DNA of 64,000 bases. It comes from Uranotaenia lowii (lineage: Eukaryota > Arthropoda > Insecta > Diptera > Culicidae). Position 1 is the first letter of the stretch. Every line of letters begins with the position of its first letter. Shown in pieces: positions 35,301 to 44,928 of the stretch. The stretch spans positions 359,367,825 to 359,431,824 of the forward strand of contig NC_073693.1 in the NCBI RefSeq assembly GCF_029784155.1. The letters run 5' to 3'. The notes below the pieces were generated by a model that searched no databases, was not told the origin of the DNA, and saw only the letters and a list, made by a program, of their open reading frames with translations. The position numbers were made by a program, and so were the translations under genes.

Positions 35301-38300
35301 CTGTTGCGTCTACAGTCGAAAGAAAACCTAGGGAATCGGATAAGCCTACCGTTCTGAATAGCTCATTGGAGACGGCAATTCGGGAACGTACCAAAAGTCG
35401 ATGTTCAAGTAGACTGGACTCGGTAGTCGATCGGTTGCGAAGGGAGCAGAAGAAGGTAGAAGACCCCGCTCCACCAATGGCATCTCCGTTGCAAAAATTG
35501 AAACGCGGAAAAAGCGATGACTTCAAGGTTGACGCAGAGAAAGTTGTGAAGAAGATGCGAAGAGATACTGCCGAAGCTATCTCGCAGGAGGTCGTTGTTC
35601 CGTTGGTTCGCGTTGACCTTCAACAATACGACATGGAAGAATCGGTGACCCCGCTGGAAAATTTACCTTCGGCATCATCATCGATGGAGGAAGATTTGGA
35701 GCACGATCCTCTGCCGGCGGAGGAAGGTCCTCCGGATTACTTCCGAGAAGAAACTCCCTCGCCACCGGTCGATGGGAAGAACAAGAAGGTTCCACGCAAG
35801 AAGTATATCACTGCTGGATTGTTCTCCGATTGCTACAAAGACGACGGGAAAGGTGCCGGTAGAAGTGGCCCGAAGGTGCAGCCTGAAACCTTACTTCCAC
35901 CTCCGGCTTATTGCGAAAAATTCTTGCGAAGAACGCAGCGTGATTTTCAGCTTCCTTTTGACTTGTGGTGGGCTTTCGAAAATAGGAAGTTGACCAATCG
36001 GCACACAGTGGCTAGCTGGAACTACAAAAAGATCCGTACTAATGTTTACTACGACGTCAAGGCTAATCCTTCGACGGATCATCCGCAGTGCAACTGCAAA
36101 CCTCAAACCGGTTGTATCGAGGACTGTCTGAATCGTATGGTCTACGTCGAGTGTGATCCGGAGAACTGTCCGTGTGGTGATCGCTGCAGGAACACCAAGA
36201 TTCAGAGACACGAATACGCTCCAGGCTTGGAGCGATTTATGACCGAGAAGAAGGGCTGGGGAATCCGTTCGAAAGAAGGCATCAAAAAGGGAATGTTCAT
36301 TATGGAATATCTCGGAGAAGTAGTCACCGATAAAGAGTTCAAGGAGCGTATGCGTACAATCTACTTAAACGATATGCATCATTACTGTTTGAACTTAACC
36401 GGTGGACTGGTCATCGACGGTCATCGGATGGGAAGTGATTGCCGCTTCGTGAATCATTCGTGCGCCCCGAATTGTGAAATGCAGAAATGGTCCGTCAATG
36501 GTTTGTTCCGGATGGCACTCTTTGCCGCTCGCGACATTCCTGCCTACGAAGAGCTATCCTACGACTACAACTTTTCCCTGTTCAATCCATCCGAAGGCCA
36601 ACCTTGCATGTGTGGCTCGGATAAGTGCCGTGGCGTTATCGGTGGCAAATATCAACGTGTCAAGCCACTGCCAGTAGCCACGGAAATGAAGAAACCTCTA
36701 GAGGCGGTTGAAGCAGAGAAAACGGTTTCAACTACAGCCGCTCCGACAGATCAAAGTCCAAGAAGTGCAGCTCGGTCCAGAAAACGTCAGGCAAAGAAAA
36801 ACGCTCCAATTACGCAATTGAACGGCCAACCTCTACCCAACTTTGTTCCACCCACCCAAAAAGAAAGATCCCTGATCATCGAACATCACTGTTTCCTGCT
36901 GAGGAACTTGAACAGAATTCGCAAGAAGGATCGTTCACCGGATCATTTGTCTGCATCGCAAACTGCAAGTCCTGCGTTGGGATCTGGTCAAAACGCTCAA
37001 CAGGGCGTTGGCGGAAAACCTTCACTGGCTTCGCAGATTTCTGCTCTACGCTGTCCACGAAACATCCGCACTCGCGGATTGGCCTTCGTCGAAGATGATC
37101 CGGAGCTGGAGAAAATCGCTCGGATTGCCGTCGCGCTCAAAGAGATCTGCCTCGAGATCGCTAGCTTGAAAGGTAGGTTGATTTTACATCTACAGACATC
37201 TTCAATGTTTTTAACACTTGTATTATAATTCCAGATGAACGGGGTCACCTATACCTGAACCTGCTAACGCTGCCGTCAAAGAAGAAAAATCCTCTGTACT
37301 ACGAACGTATTCCTCGGCCGATAGATTTGGCTCAGCTCCAGTCCAACATCGAACAGGGAACGTACAAACAACCAAAAGCATTCGAGGACGACCTGTTGAT
37401 AATGTTCAGCAATGCGGTTAAATTTTTCGGCATCAGCTCACCGGAAGGTGTTGCGTCGGAAAAGTTGAAAGAGCACTACTTCATCTGCAAGCAGCGGCAG
37501 GTTGAGCGATTGATCGCGTATGTTGGTGAGCAGAATGAGTTGTTGAGAGGTTTCATCCCGAAAACAGAACCGGAACCTGTGGCACCGGTGAAAGGTCGAG
37601 GCAAGTTCAAACAGGAACAGGCTGAAGATATCATTCGTTGTATTTGTGGACTGTTTAAGGATGAAGGCATGATGATCCAGTGCTCGAAGTGTTTGGTTTG
37701 GCAACATGTTGAGTGCACAAAGGCCGATCCTGCCATCGAGAACTATCTCTGCGAAAGGTGTGAACCCCGAACAGTTGACCCGGAGATTCCTCTCAACGAT
37801 TACACCGACGAGGGTTATCAGTATTATATCTCGCTGATGCGGGGCAACCTGCAGATAAGACAGACGGATACGGTTTACGTTCTACGTGACATTCCAATGT
37901 CTCCGGATCCCGACAACCCCAATGGTCCTCATAGGAAACACACCTACAAAACGATCGGTAATATCGATTACGCTGAGTGCGACATTTTCCGGGTTGAGAG
38001 TCTGTGGAAAGATAAGGAAGGTCGGCGGTTCGTTTACGGACACCATTACTTGAGGCCACACGAAACGTTCCACGAGCCTACGAGAAGGTTCTACCCCAAC
38101 GAAGTGATGCGCGTCCCACTGTACGAAGTGATTCCAATTGAACTGGTCATGGCTCGTTGTTGGGTTTTGGATCCAGCAACGTTCTGCAAGGGTCGTCCGG
38201 TGGATAGTTCTGAACCACACGTCTACATCTGCGAACTTAGGGTCGATAAGAGCGCTCGTCTGTTCTCGAAAATCAAACACGCCCATCCGATTTGCATGAA

Positions 38301-41300
38301 ATCGTATGCGTTCCACAAGTTCGAGCAGAAACTGAAAATTTCCAAGACTTTTGCGGTATGTTTGATTATTTAAAAAATTCTTCAGTGAGTGTAGTTATTT
38401 GATTCATTTTCACAGCCACATGACTTGGGATCCCTCGCGCATCTCCTAACGGCCAAAGACAACCGGAAGAAAAACTCCAAGAAGGACGACTCCACCTCGA
38501 CGGTTTCCGGAGCGTCCGGATCTTCCGGCTCGAAGAAGATGACACCGATCATACAGCTGTTGCCACCACCGCCGAAGGTAAGCAATTTCAAACAACAAGA
38601 TGAGAGGAACTTTCGTTCGCTTGTTTTTTGGTTACTTTTTGACTCCTGCATCATCTGGCACGCCTACATCACTCATTCATTTGCACAGAGTCATGGTACA
38701 ACTATCACTAAAGGGCGAACACGAAATTATTGCGACACCAAAATTGTCATGCCAATTTTCTTATAATGTTTAGAATCAAACCAAATTTTGAGAGTCCTTT
38801 TTCGCCTTTGACTGTCTTCTTGCTCTTCCAAAGTTTATAACCTTTTGAGTTGGTTAGCCTGCCCAGCACCAATGAGAACCCCCCTCTACAAGCCTCAGGG
38901 CCGGCTATCCGCGTTCTAGCTTGCACAAGAAAACACAATGCTTCGCAGAAACGAACTTTCCCGTTTATTGTAGTATTGTCGACAAATGGTTTCTCTCCCC
39001 GCACTTTCAATCAGACACTTTCAGGGATTTTTCAGTCCTACCTTGGTTGAAGCTGATAGGGACAGTTTGGGCAGCTGACTCCGTACCTTCCTCGCTTCCG
39101 CTCTCCTTTCCGGACTGCACAGCGGCGCGGGGTAAGTTGTTCGGGCGGTCTTCAGCGCGACTTCTTCTTCTCCTACCCGGACGTTCCGCAACCTTCGGAC
39201 CACACGGCGTTAACGGCTACCTGGATGTGGTGAATATCTTATCCGGTCACGATGAGGCCTACCGGGGCTTGCCTTTTTGTAGCGGAAGGTTTGCCTCCGG
39301 ATTTGTAGCTCGTGCCTCTCGTCGTCCAATCTCCATCGAACCAATCGGTAAAACAAAAGGGGTCCTGTTGGCGCAATGGGACAAAACTAGAGCGGATTAG
39401 GTTTTTATTCCGGAGGGCCTGTCCATTGTTCTATGGATTCCGGGGCAGCGATCACTTCTCACCTGGTTTCAATGTGCTATGTCACTACGTGTATGCACTT
39501 GTTAGAACTCAGTACCGTGTCCTTTGGCTGTTCTTTGTGGAGTGATCGCATTAGCTGTCGGCCATTGCCCCGGATCCGGACTTTCGGCTCCATCCTGGAA
39601 TTCCGCCCCATTGCGCCTTTTTCGAAGCCCGCCTATGGCTGCCCATTTGTGCGTTCGATCAGCGCCATCTGTTCGTCAGCGTATTGCCCGTCCATTACCT
39701 TGGCCATTATTTGCGTATGGCGTCGGTGGTTTAAGGTACGGTCCGCCTCCACTCCACACAGCGCTTCCTTTGCACATTTACATTTAGGTACAACGATGAT
39801 TCTCACTGACCTTGGGCTTCTCACACAACGCACTGGTTACAAGTTCCTGCTTCATTATTGCCCAGAACTGCTCCACCGGGCGCAGCTCCAGACAGTCTGG
39901 CAGGTTCATGTCCTTTGGAACAAAATGGACAGAATTGGCCTTATACCACTCCAGGACACTTTTAGAAAAATAGCATGAGCATGATGCCAAATCTGGCCAA
40001 AATAGCGAAACTTCGTCATGCTGCTGCAAGAACGGCAAAAGGCGCTTCTCAAGGCACTCAGATTTTTAGATATCGCCATTTGCTGTGCTCTTTGTCACAA
40101 AAGGCTCACACCTCAGTCCGAGCAGATGGCCTGCCAAACGAGATATTTGGAGGTGAACTTCGATATTTGCTTCTTCTTAAATTTGTCGTCCACATCGAAC
40201 TTGCTCTTGCTGGTGAAAAACTCCAACCCCGGAATTTGCTTAAAATCGGCTTTTATATACGTTTCGTCGTCCATCACACAGCAGCCATATTTTGCCATCA
40301 TCTTCTCGTAGAGCTTCCGTGCCCGAATTTTAAGCCGTAGATTGTTGCTGCTCATTGCGGTTTGGGAAGTTCTGTACCTTGTATATGGACTACAAGTCCA
40401 GCCCTCATTTTGTATTCTGAACGCAGCTCTGCGACATGCCGATCTTTTTGGCCAAATCACGGCTTGAGTCGTTGGGATTTGCTTTAATCATCCGATTCAA
40501 CTTTGCCTCCGTCTTTTTGTTCTCCGGTCCCGGGTTTCTTCCGGTTCCTTTGCCGTGGTCCTACGTCAACTGCTCCTGGAACCGGTTCAACACTCTAGAG
40601 ACGGTTGAATGGTGAATTTTCAACATTTTTCCCAACTGTAGGTGCGACAGGTCAGGAAATTCCAGGTGTTTGGAAAGAATTTGTTTTCTTGCCTCGCGTT
40701 GGTTCACATCCATTTTCGTTGAATCGAAAAACACGACTTCGAGTTTGACAGCATGTAAACAATACACGCCAATGAGAAAGTGTGCAAAATTTGGTTGATT
40801 TTTACCCAATGGTAAAAAAATATGCCCTGGCGAATGTGTCGTAAAGTTTCGTGTTCGCCCTTTATCAACATCTACTTGAATCATTTTTACAGGAATCGGC
40901 ACTCAATATGGAAGGTATTCGAAAGACTGAATGCGTATTGTCTTTGTTTTCTTGAAATAAATGTATTTTTTAGTTCGTTCTTTTATGTTCTTCAAGGCGA
41001 TTCATTGCAAATAGGTATTTCATCCAATCCTCCAATGGGCGATGGAATCGAAAAGTTATTTTTTTCTCTTTTAGTAAAATCTGTAAAAAGTTGGATGTAA
41101 TTTTAGCTGCATCTCACTTGACGTTATGCAAAACCATCACCCAAATTCTGCAGTTAAAATTGGCTTACATTAGGTTTATGTACTTTCTATAACTTAACTT
41201 TGGCCAAGAATATTGTCTTAAACCAATAACAGAAATTCAAGGATCTTTGGAACATAGCTGGACTCTTTTCAAGGCCAAAAGGCATTTCAGTATTATCGAA

Positions 41301-42277
41301 GTATTCATTTACAAGCTGCGTCAAACAGAGTTTCTTAATCTCGGCGGTATTTACGTTGCTGGCCATCAATCTGATCAACGAAAATAGGATCCAATTTCGA
41401 AAAAAAGGGTTGGCTTGGAATCGGAACGTCAATCGTTATGTTGAATTTTCAGCAGAATTGTAAATTTGCATAGGAATATTGGCGACACCTACATCTAAAC
41501 ACATTACCCATATACGCTCATCATTCATCATATTTAGTAGCTGCTATTTTACATTAACAAATACGCCTCATAACGCAAGCGCTTAAGCTCATCACAGTTC
41601 ACGCAAGCTTTCGTTACAAACGCGAATCCCCGCTAGTTCATTTATCCAATCAGCTCATATCGTATCTTCATCGACACGCTATAATTAGTGTGCGTTCAAT
41701 GTGATAACACAGTATCGTTCCCTTACTTTTTTCTACTTTTCGTGGAAATCTCGTCAACAAAACCAAAAAATCTACAATCTCAACATCAACAACTTGCAAC
41801 AACGTCCGGTGTACGATACCTTCCCTCCAATTCCTCAATCGTTTTTTGGTACCCTGCAAAATTGTCACCCCAAAAAGATTGATCCAACCATCAATACTAC
41901 TACTTCTACTAGTTCTGCTACCACCACTACTAGTACTACCATCAACAGGTCCGAGGGCGCTACCTTGCTACCTTCAAATGAGGTAATTTCTAGAGAAATA
42001 TAAGGAAACCCGACAAACTCAAGAATTGGCGACCAAATTTAGTACCCTGAGGCTGCTTTCTTCTAAACTGTTTGACTAATTCTTACCTCGTTTCTTCTCG
42101 TCGCAGACACTGGCCGAAAAGCGCAACCGACTGGAGCAGGTCCTGGCCCGACTCATGACCAAGATGACGTTGAATCCTGCGGCACTGCCGGCCGTCGACA
42201 TCAGCTACCTGCTCACAGGAAGGGGAGCTCGATCCCGGAGAACCATCGCCAATGCCACCCCGGTGCCGGCCATTTGA
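23078..42277 (+). CDS. ash1: Histone-lysine N-methyltransferase ASH1 (whole spliced gene)
   Basis: Trithorax-group enzyme that methylates H3K36 in the nucleus and opposes Polycomb silencing. Coding exons: 23078-23388, 30080-30473, 30536-37172, 37235-38355, 38416-38577 and 42107-42277. All junctions are GT-AG and in phase, summing to 8796 nt (2931 aa plus TGA). Domains: Ser-rich and Gln-rich N terminus (about 25-100); AT-hooks RRGRPPK (421-427) and RGRPK (1730-1734); five GYxSD repeats (571-638); an FQLP motif (2039-2042) of the type that binds MRG15; AWS Cys cluster (about 2085-2125); SET with GWG (2142-2144), NHSC (2208-2211) and ELSYDY (2241-2246); post-[11 protein letters not shown] (2259-2266); bromodomain (about 2430-2540); PHD (2580-2626); BAH (about 2655-2795). 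This order is that of insect ASH1 and human ASH1L. The start is the first ATG after an in-frame TAA at 23030-23032. Confidence 0.95.
23899..24599. mobile_element. TA-flanked MITE with CCCGATCA termini
   Basis: TACCCGATCA (23899-23908) is inverted as TGATCGGGTA (24590-24599), so an element of about 697 bp is bounded by TA. Both ends hold GATATT/ATATC-type words (GATGAGATATT and its near-inverse), making the subterminal regions partly complementary. There is no coding capacity. Confidence 0.55.
24677..25199. mobile_element. hAT-like MITE with perfect 8-bp target duplication
   Basis: Terminal inverted repeats CCAGCAAACAT / ATGTTTGCTGG bound 523 bp. Identical GATGTATC copies flank it (24669-24676 and 25200-25207). 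An 8-bp duplication is the hallmark of hAT elements. It is non-coding, hence non-autonomous. Confidence 0.7.
25225..26176. mobile_element. MITE with TACCGTCA termini
   Basis: Left TACCGTCAAAGGGGTATCAT and the inverted right end TACCGTCATCTGGGGCAACA (ending 26178) align well. TA flanks fit a Tc1/mariner-type duplication. A GGGGCAAAATGCAACA block recurs inside near 25613. No transposase. Confidence 0.5.
26179..27765. other. Intronic sequence, no gene seen
   Basis: AT-rich, without supported coding frames or clear repeats. Confidence 0.3.
27766..27850 (+). other. tRNA-like sequence (pseudo-tRNA or SINE head)
   Basis: GTCTCCT (27766-27772) can pair with GGGAGAC (27843-27849), giving a 7-bp acceptor-like stem with one G-T pair. 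GGTTCAAGTCC at 27828-27838 matches a Pol III B box, inside a near-complete T-arm. The D-arm region is about 8 nt too long, and the anticodon stem has a mismatch with C rather than T at position 33. A working tRNA is therefore unlikely. Confidence 0.3.
27851..29404. other. Intronic sequence with a possible degenerate MITE and a B-box
   Basis: GGTGAACCGGAGTAAGTG near 28811 is loosely mirrored by CATCTTACTCCGATTGATGG near 29379-29399. This suggests an old MITE of about 600 bp related in its ends to the one at 59825. On the minus strand AGTTCGATTCC (29241-29251) resembles a tRNA B box. Neither is strong. Confidence 0.25.
29405..30079. other. Intron 2 end with GATCGA-rich cluster
   Basis: Between about 29631 and 29755 the words GATCGA, TCGATC or ATCGAT recur many times. 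Otherwise no gene is seen. The intron ends TCCCACACCGAACAG. Confidence 0.4.
30080..30473 (+). CDS. ash1: ash1 exon 3 (residues 104-235)
   Basis: The acceptor CCGAACAG|C completes the split Ser codon. A second AG at 30092-30093 would be out of phase. The exon encodes Ser/Pro-rich sequence, acidic-Ser runs ([12 protein letters not shown]) and a basic end ([10 protein letters not shown]) that could serve nuclear import. The donor is AAGAAG|GTTAGT at 30474, phase 0, followed by a 62-nt intron. Confidence 0.9.
30536..37172 (+). CDS. ash1: ash1 exon 4: central region through SET and bromodomain start (residues 236-2447)
   Basis: A 6.6-kb exon after acceptor TTCATTTTAG. It encodes the long, mostly disordered Ser/Lys-rich centre with AT-hooks and the GYxSD repeats. 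It then encodes the FQLP motif, AWS, SET and post-SET domains and the first helix of the bromodomain. SET cofactor and catalytic motifs (GWG, NHSC, SYDY) are all present, so methyltransferase activity is expected. Donor GAAAG|GTAGGT at 37173, phase 1, followed by a 62-nt intron. Confidence 0.95.
37235..38355 (+). CDS. ash1: ash1 exon 5: bromodomain, PHD finger, BAH domain (residues 2448-2821)
   Basis: Acceptor TATAATTCCAG. The bromodomain ZA-loop region is [11 protein letters not shown], and the helix C region is FSNAVKFFG, where the usual acetyl-lysine-binding Asn appears to be Gly. The PHD finger runs CICG (Cys 2583, 2585), CSKC, HVEC and CERC (2620-2623). The BAH domain follows ([27 protein letters not shown]). 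Donor TTTGCG|GTATGT at 38356, phase 0, followed by a 60-nt intron. Confidence 0.95.
38416..38577 (+). CDS. ash1: ash1 exon 6 (residues 2822-2875)
   Basis: Acceptor CATTTTCACAG. It encodes a Lys/Ser-rich linker ending [11 protein letters not shown]. Donor CCGAAG|GTAAGC at 38578, phase 0. The following intron is 3.5 kb and holds a mariner and a gypsy relic. Confidence 0.85.
38711..40862 (-). mobile_element. DD37E Tc1/mariner element, full-length ends, decayed
   Basis: Inverted ends beginning AAGGGCGAACACGAA lie at 38711 and, reversed, end at 40862. TA flanks both sides (38709-38710, 40863-40864). The transposase relic is on the minus strand. At 2.15 kb the element is longer than the roughly 1.3 kb usual for this family. 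The surplus (about 38780-39700) is GC-richer and may be a nested insertion. It sits in the last ash1 intron, antisense to the gene. Confidence 0.75.
39784..40713 (-). pseudogene. Broken DD37E mariner transposase
   Basis: Three fragments in shifted frames. The N-terminal helix-turn-helix part starts [11 protein letters not shown] at 40713 and ends at a stop at 40561-40563. The middle part (40113-40460) has the first catalytic Asp in MDDETY. The C-terminal part (39784-40038) has the second Asp in WPDLAS and the last residue in RPVEQFW. The second Asp and the Glu are 39 residues apart, two more than the 37 that names the family, and an extra CY-like pair near SCSCYF may explain this. At least two frameshifts plus stops make it inactive. 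Confidence 0.75.
40865..42106. other. Rest of ash1 last intron
   Basis: Contains a gypsy RT relic (41187-41432), an (ACT)-rich stretch at about 41895-41940 and a possible cassette exon ending at 41982 (see findings). The intron ends TCTTCTCGTCGCAG at 42106. Confidence 0.5.
41187..41432 (-). pseudogene. Ty3/gypsy reverse transcriptase relic
   Basis: On the minus strand the frame reads [17 protein letters not shown] (about 41236-41285). This is a recognisable version of the conserved FGL..AP..FQR block of gypsy-type RTs. Nothing else of the element is evident, so this is an old fragment. Confidence 0.5.
42107..42277 (+). CDS. ash1: ash1 terminal coding exon (residues 2876-2931)
   Basis: Acceptor TCTTCTCGTCGCAG, phase 0. 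It encodes [13 protein letters not shown] (a short amphipathic helix) and [16 protein letters not shown], ending at TGA 42275-42277. Splicing from exon 6 is in phase, but an extra exon between them cannot be ruled out. Confidence 0.75.
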   Translation, partial: TLAEKRNRLEQVLARLMTKMTLNPAALPAVDISYLLTGRGARSRRTIANATPVPAI

Positions 42278-44010
42278 GAGTGGGTCCGGAAGCGCCGTAA
42301 GCGTCGAAAATGGAAACGTTGCTACAGCTAAGGGCGCTGGAGATATTAACGAAGCCACCGCATCATCGATGAAGGACTTCCGATTTGGATCTTCGAACTG
42401 GGGATTTAAGAACGTATTTGAATCGTTTGAAAAGGTTGATGGGTTTTATCGAACATACGCCTCAGCTTTTGACATTTCAGTCAGTGTGCTACTTTCCGTA
42501 GGAACTTGTCTTTGAAAGTCTTCCTTGCTCGAAAGAATCCAGAAAAGAATTGGAAATGGAATGGAATGGAATTCTACAAATCATTCTACAAGACCTTGTA
42601 TAAAAATGTCACGACTTAACGCAATAGCGATTGCTAATCTTTACCTGTGGCACCTCCGACACTGAATGAAATCATCATGTAGAAAATACTAGATTTTTCC
42701 GAAACAATCGAATTGAGTTTGGTTTTCAGATTTGAAAATTTAAAATCCTTGCCTAAACTTTTAAAACGATTCCAGCACACCGTGAAGTGTCAAAGTGAGG
42801 TTTCAATCATCTAAACTGCATGCTACTATCAATTACTCAATCAAACTTAAACCCTTCTTGAACTTGGGCAAAAATTGAGTTGACCATAAAACAACCACAC
42901 TAGAAAACGAATCGTTCACAAACATCCGTCGTCGCGCCCACCGTTTGATCATGGTAACGAATTGTAAAGAGCTTTTGTTTATGGTTTTTGTTTTTGTTTG
43001 TAAATAGTAGAGTTGTTCACTACAAAAGCAACAACGACAAATATCATCATTATTATTATTATAACCTCCCGATGTAGATTGATTAGGGTATTTGACGTCT
43101 GGATTTATAACACATACATTTAAGTATGTTTAGGGTTATGTTTATCAGCAGCACGTTAAGTTATTTAATTTATTTATATCAGCACCGTCGTTTTTGTTTA
43201 TACATTCTTATATAGCAAATAAACATTGTTTTTGTTTATATAGATTTTTTTTTGTTTTTCTTTTCCTCCGGAACATCCTCGTCCACATTCATTCATGTGA
43301 ACTGATCCCGTTTCACCTTTTTCCTCTGATTGATACCTTATTGCATCAAAACTTTCTATATTAGTCCAATCTAAACTTTCTGTTAATAAGTAATTTTAAG
43401 TTAAACAAACTATCAAGTATTTAAACAATGTAAATATCATCTAAAATCTAAAAAGAGGGATTGATAAGTATTCTTGAAATGTGTGTTAACAAACACACAT
43501 GACTAAAACAAACCGATAGCAATGGACTGATTCAGAGTTGGAAATAAATAAATCATAAAGAAAACAAACTTAACTAAAAAAAAAGAGATTAGCAAACAGG
43601 ATCTGTGCAGAAGATGAGAAGGACGGAAGAAGATAATATATTTGATAAGAAAGGCAGATTTTTTATATTTCTAGCAGCGCTATATATAGGAGTTTTTAAA
43701 ATTTCCACCCTTCCCCCAAATCTAAGAATAAATAATCTAATTAAAGTTGGTTGAAAAAACTACAAAAAACAACAACAGTACTAGTAGGTGAATAAATAAA
43801 TTAAACAAATAAACTAGACATTCTATTTGAAACATTATAACACTCAAAAAACACACTGACACATTTTCACTCACGAATCACTACAAACCTACTGAGGGTC
43901 ACATGGTAACAATTATAGAGAACAGAAAAAAATAACCTAGCCTAGCGTTAGCTTGGAAGAAATAAAAATGTTCACGGAACTGTACCGCAAAATAAATCCA
44001 CAAAATTATT
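42278..44010 (+). other. ash1: ash1 3' UTR with multiple polyadenylation signals
   Basis: AATAAA occurs at 43218-43223, 43727-43732 and 43991-43996, among others, so transcripts could end at several points. AT-rich with no other coding frame. The true 3' end is not determined. A 9-bp satellite begins only about 150 bases beyond the last signal. Confidence 0.55.
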
Positions 44011-44159
44011 GAAGCATCAATTTGTCTTGGAAAACCTCCTTTATCCGAAATAACCCTCTGTCCAGAGTTGCCCCATCGAAATCTGTACTTTCAACCAAAA
44101 AAAATCATTTTCATATGTACTTTTTTGAAAGAAATCTGCACCCAAATCATTTGTCCCAG

Positions 44160-44928
44160 TTTTGTCATTTTTGTGACATTTTTGTGTGAATTTTGCGTCA
44201 TTTTTGTGTCACTTTTGTGTCATTTTTGCGTCATTTTTGTGTCATTTTTGTGTCATTTTTGCCATTTTTGTCATTTTTGTCATAGTTGTCATTTTTTTCA
44301 TATTGGTCATTCTGGTCATTTTTGTCATTTTTGTCATTTTCGTCAGTTTTATCTTTTTTTTGTCATTTTGTCATTGTTGTCATTTTGTCATTTTTGTCAT
44401 TTTTTGTCATTTTTGTCATTTTTGTCATTTTTGTCATTTTTGTCATTTTTGTCATTTTTGTCATTTTTGTCATTTTTGTCATTTTTGTCCTTTTTGTCAT
44501 TTTTGTCATTTTTGTCATTTTTGTCATTTTTGTCATTTTTGTCATTTTTGTCATTTTTGTCATTTTTGTCATTTTTGTCATTTTTATCATTTTTGTCATT
44601 TTTGTCATTTTTGTCATTTTTGTCATTTTTGTCATTTTTGTCATTTTGGTCATTTTTGTCATTTTTGTCGTTTTTGTCATTTTTGTCATTTTTGTCATTT
44701 CTGTCATTTTTGTCATTTTTGTCATTTTTGTCATTTTTGTCATTTGTGTCATTTGTGTCATTTTTGTCATTTTTGTCATTTTTGTCATTTTTGTCATTTT
44801 TGTCATTTTTGTCATTTTTGTCATTTTTGTCATTTTTGTCATTTTTGTCATTTTTGTCATTTTTGTCATTTTTGTCATTGTATCGTTACTGTGATTTTTT
44901 GTTATTTTTGTCATTTTTGTTGGTTAAT
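44160..44928 (+). repeat. 9-bp satellite, unit TTTTTGTCA
   Basis: About 80 units. The first 220 bases are irregular (TTTTTGTGTCA, TTTTTGCGTCA) and the rest nearly perfect. It is opposite in orientation to the TGACAAAAA array in intron 1. Confidence 0.95.

Noticed and set aside
38921..39978. Plus-strand open frames of 159 and 181 codons
   Set aside because: They lie inside and opposite to the mariner relic or its GC-rich surplus and show no protein family features.
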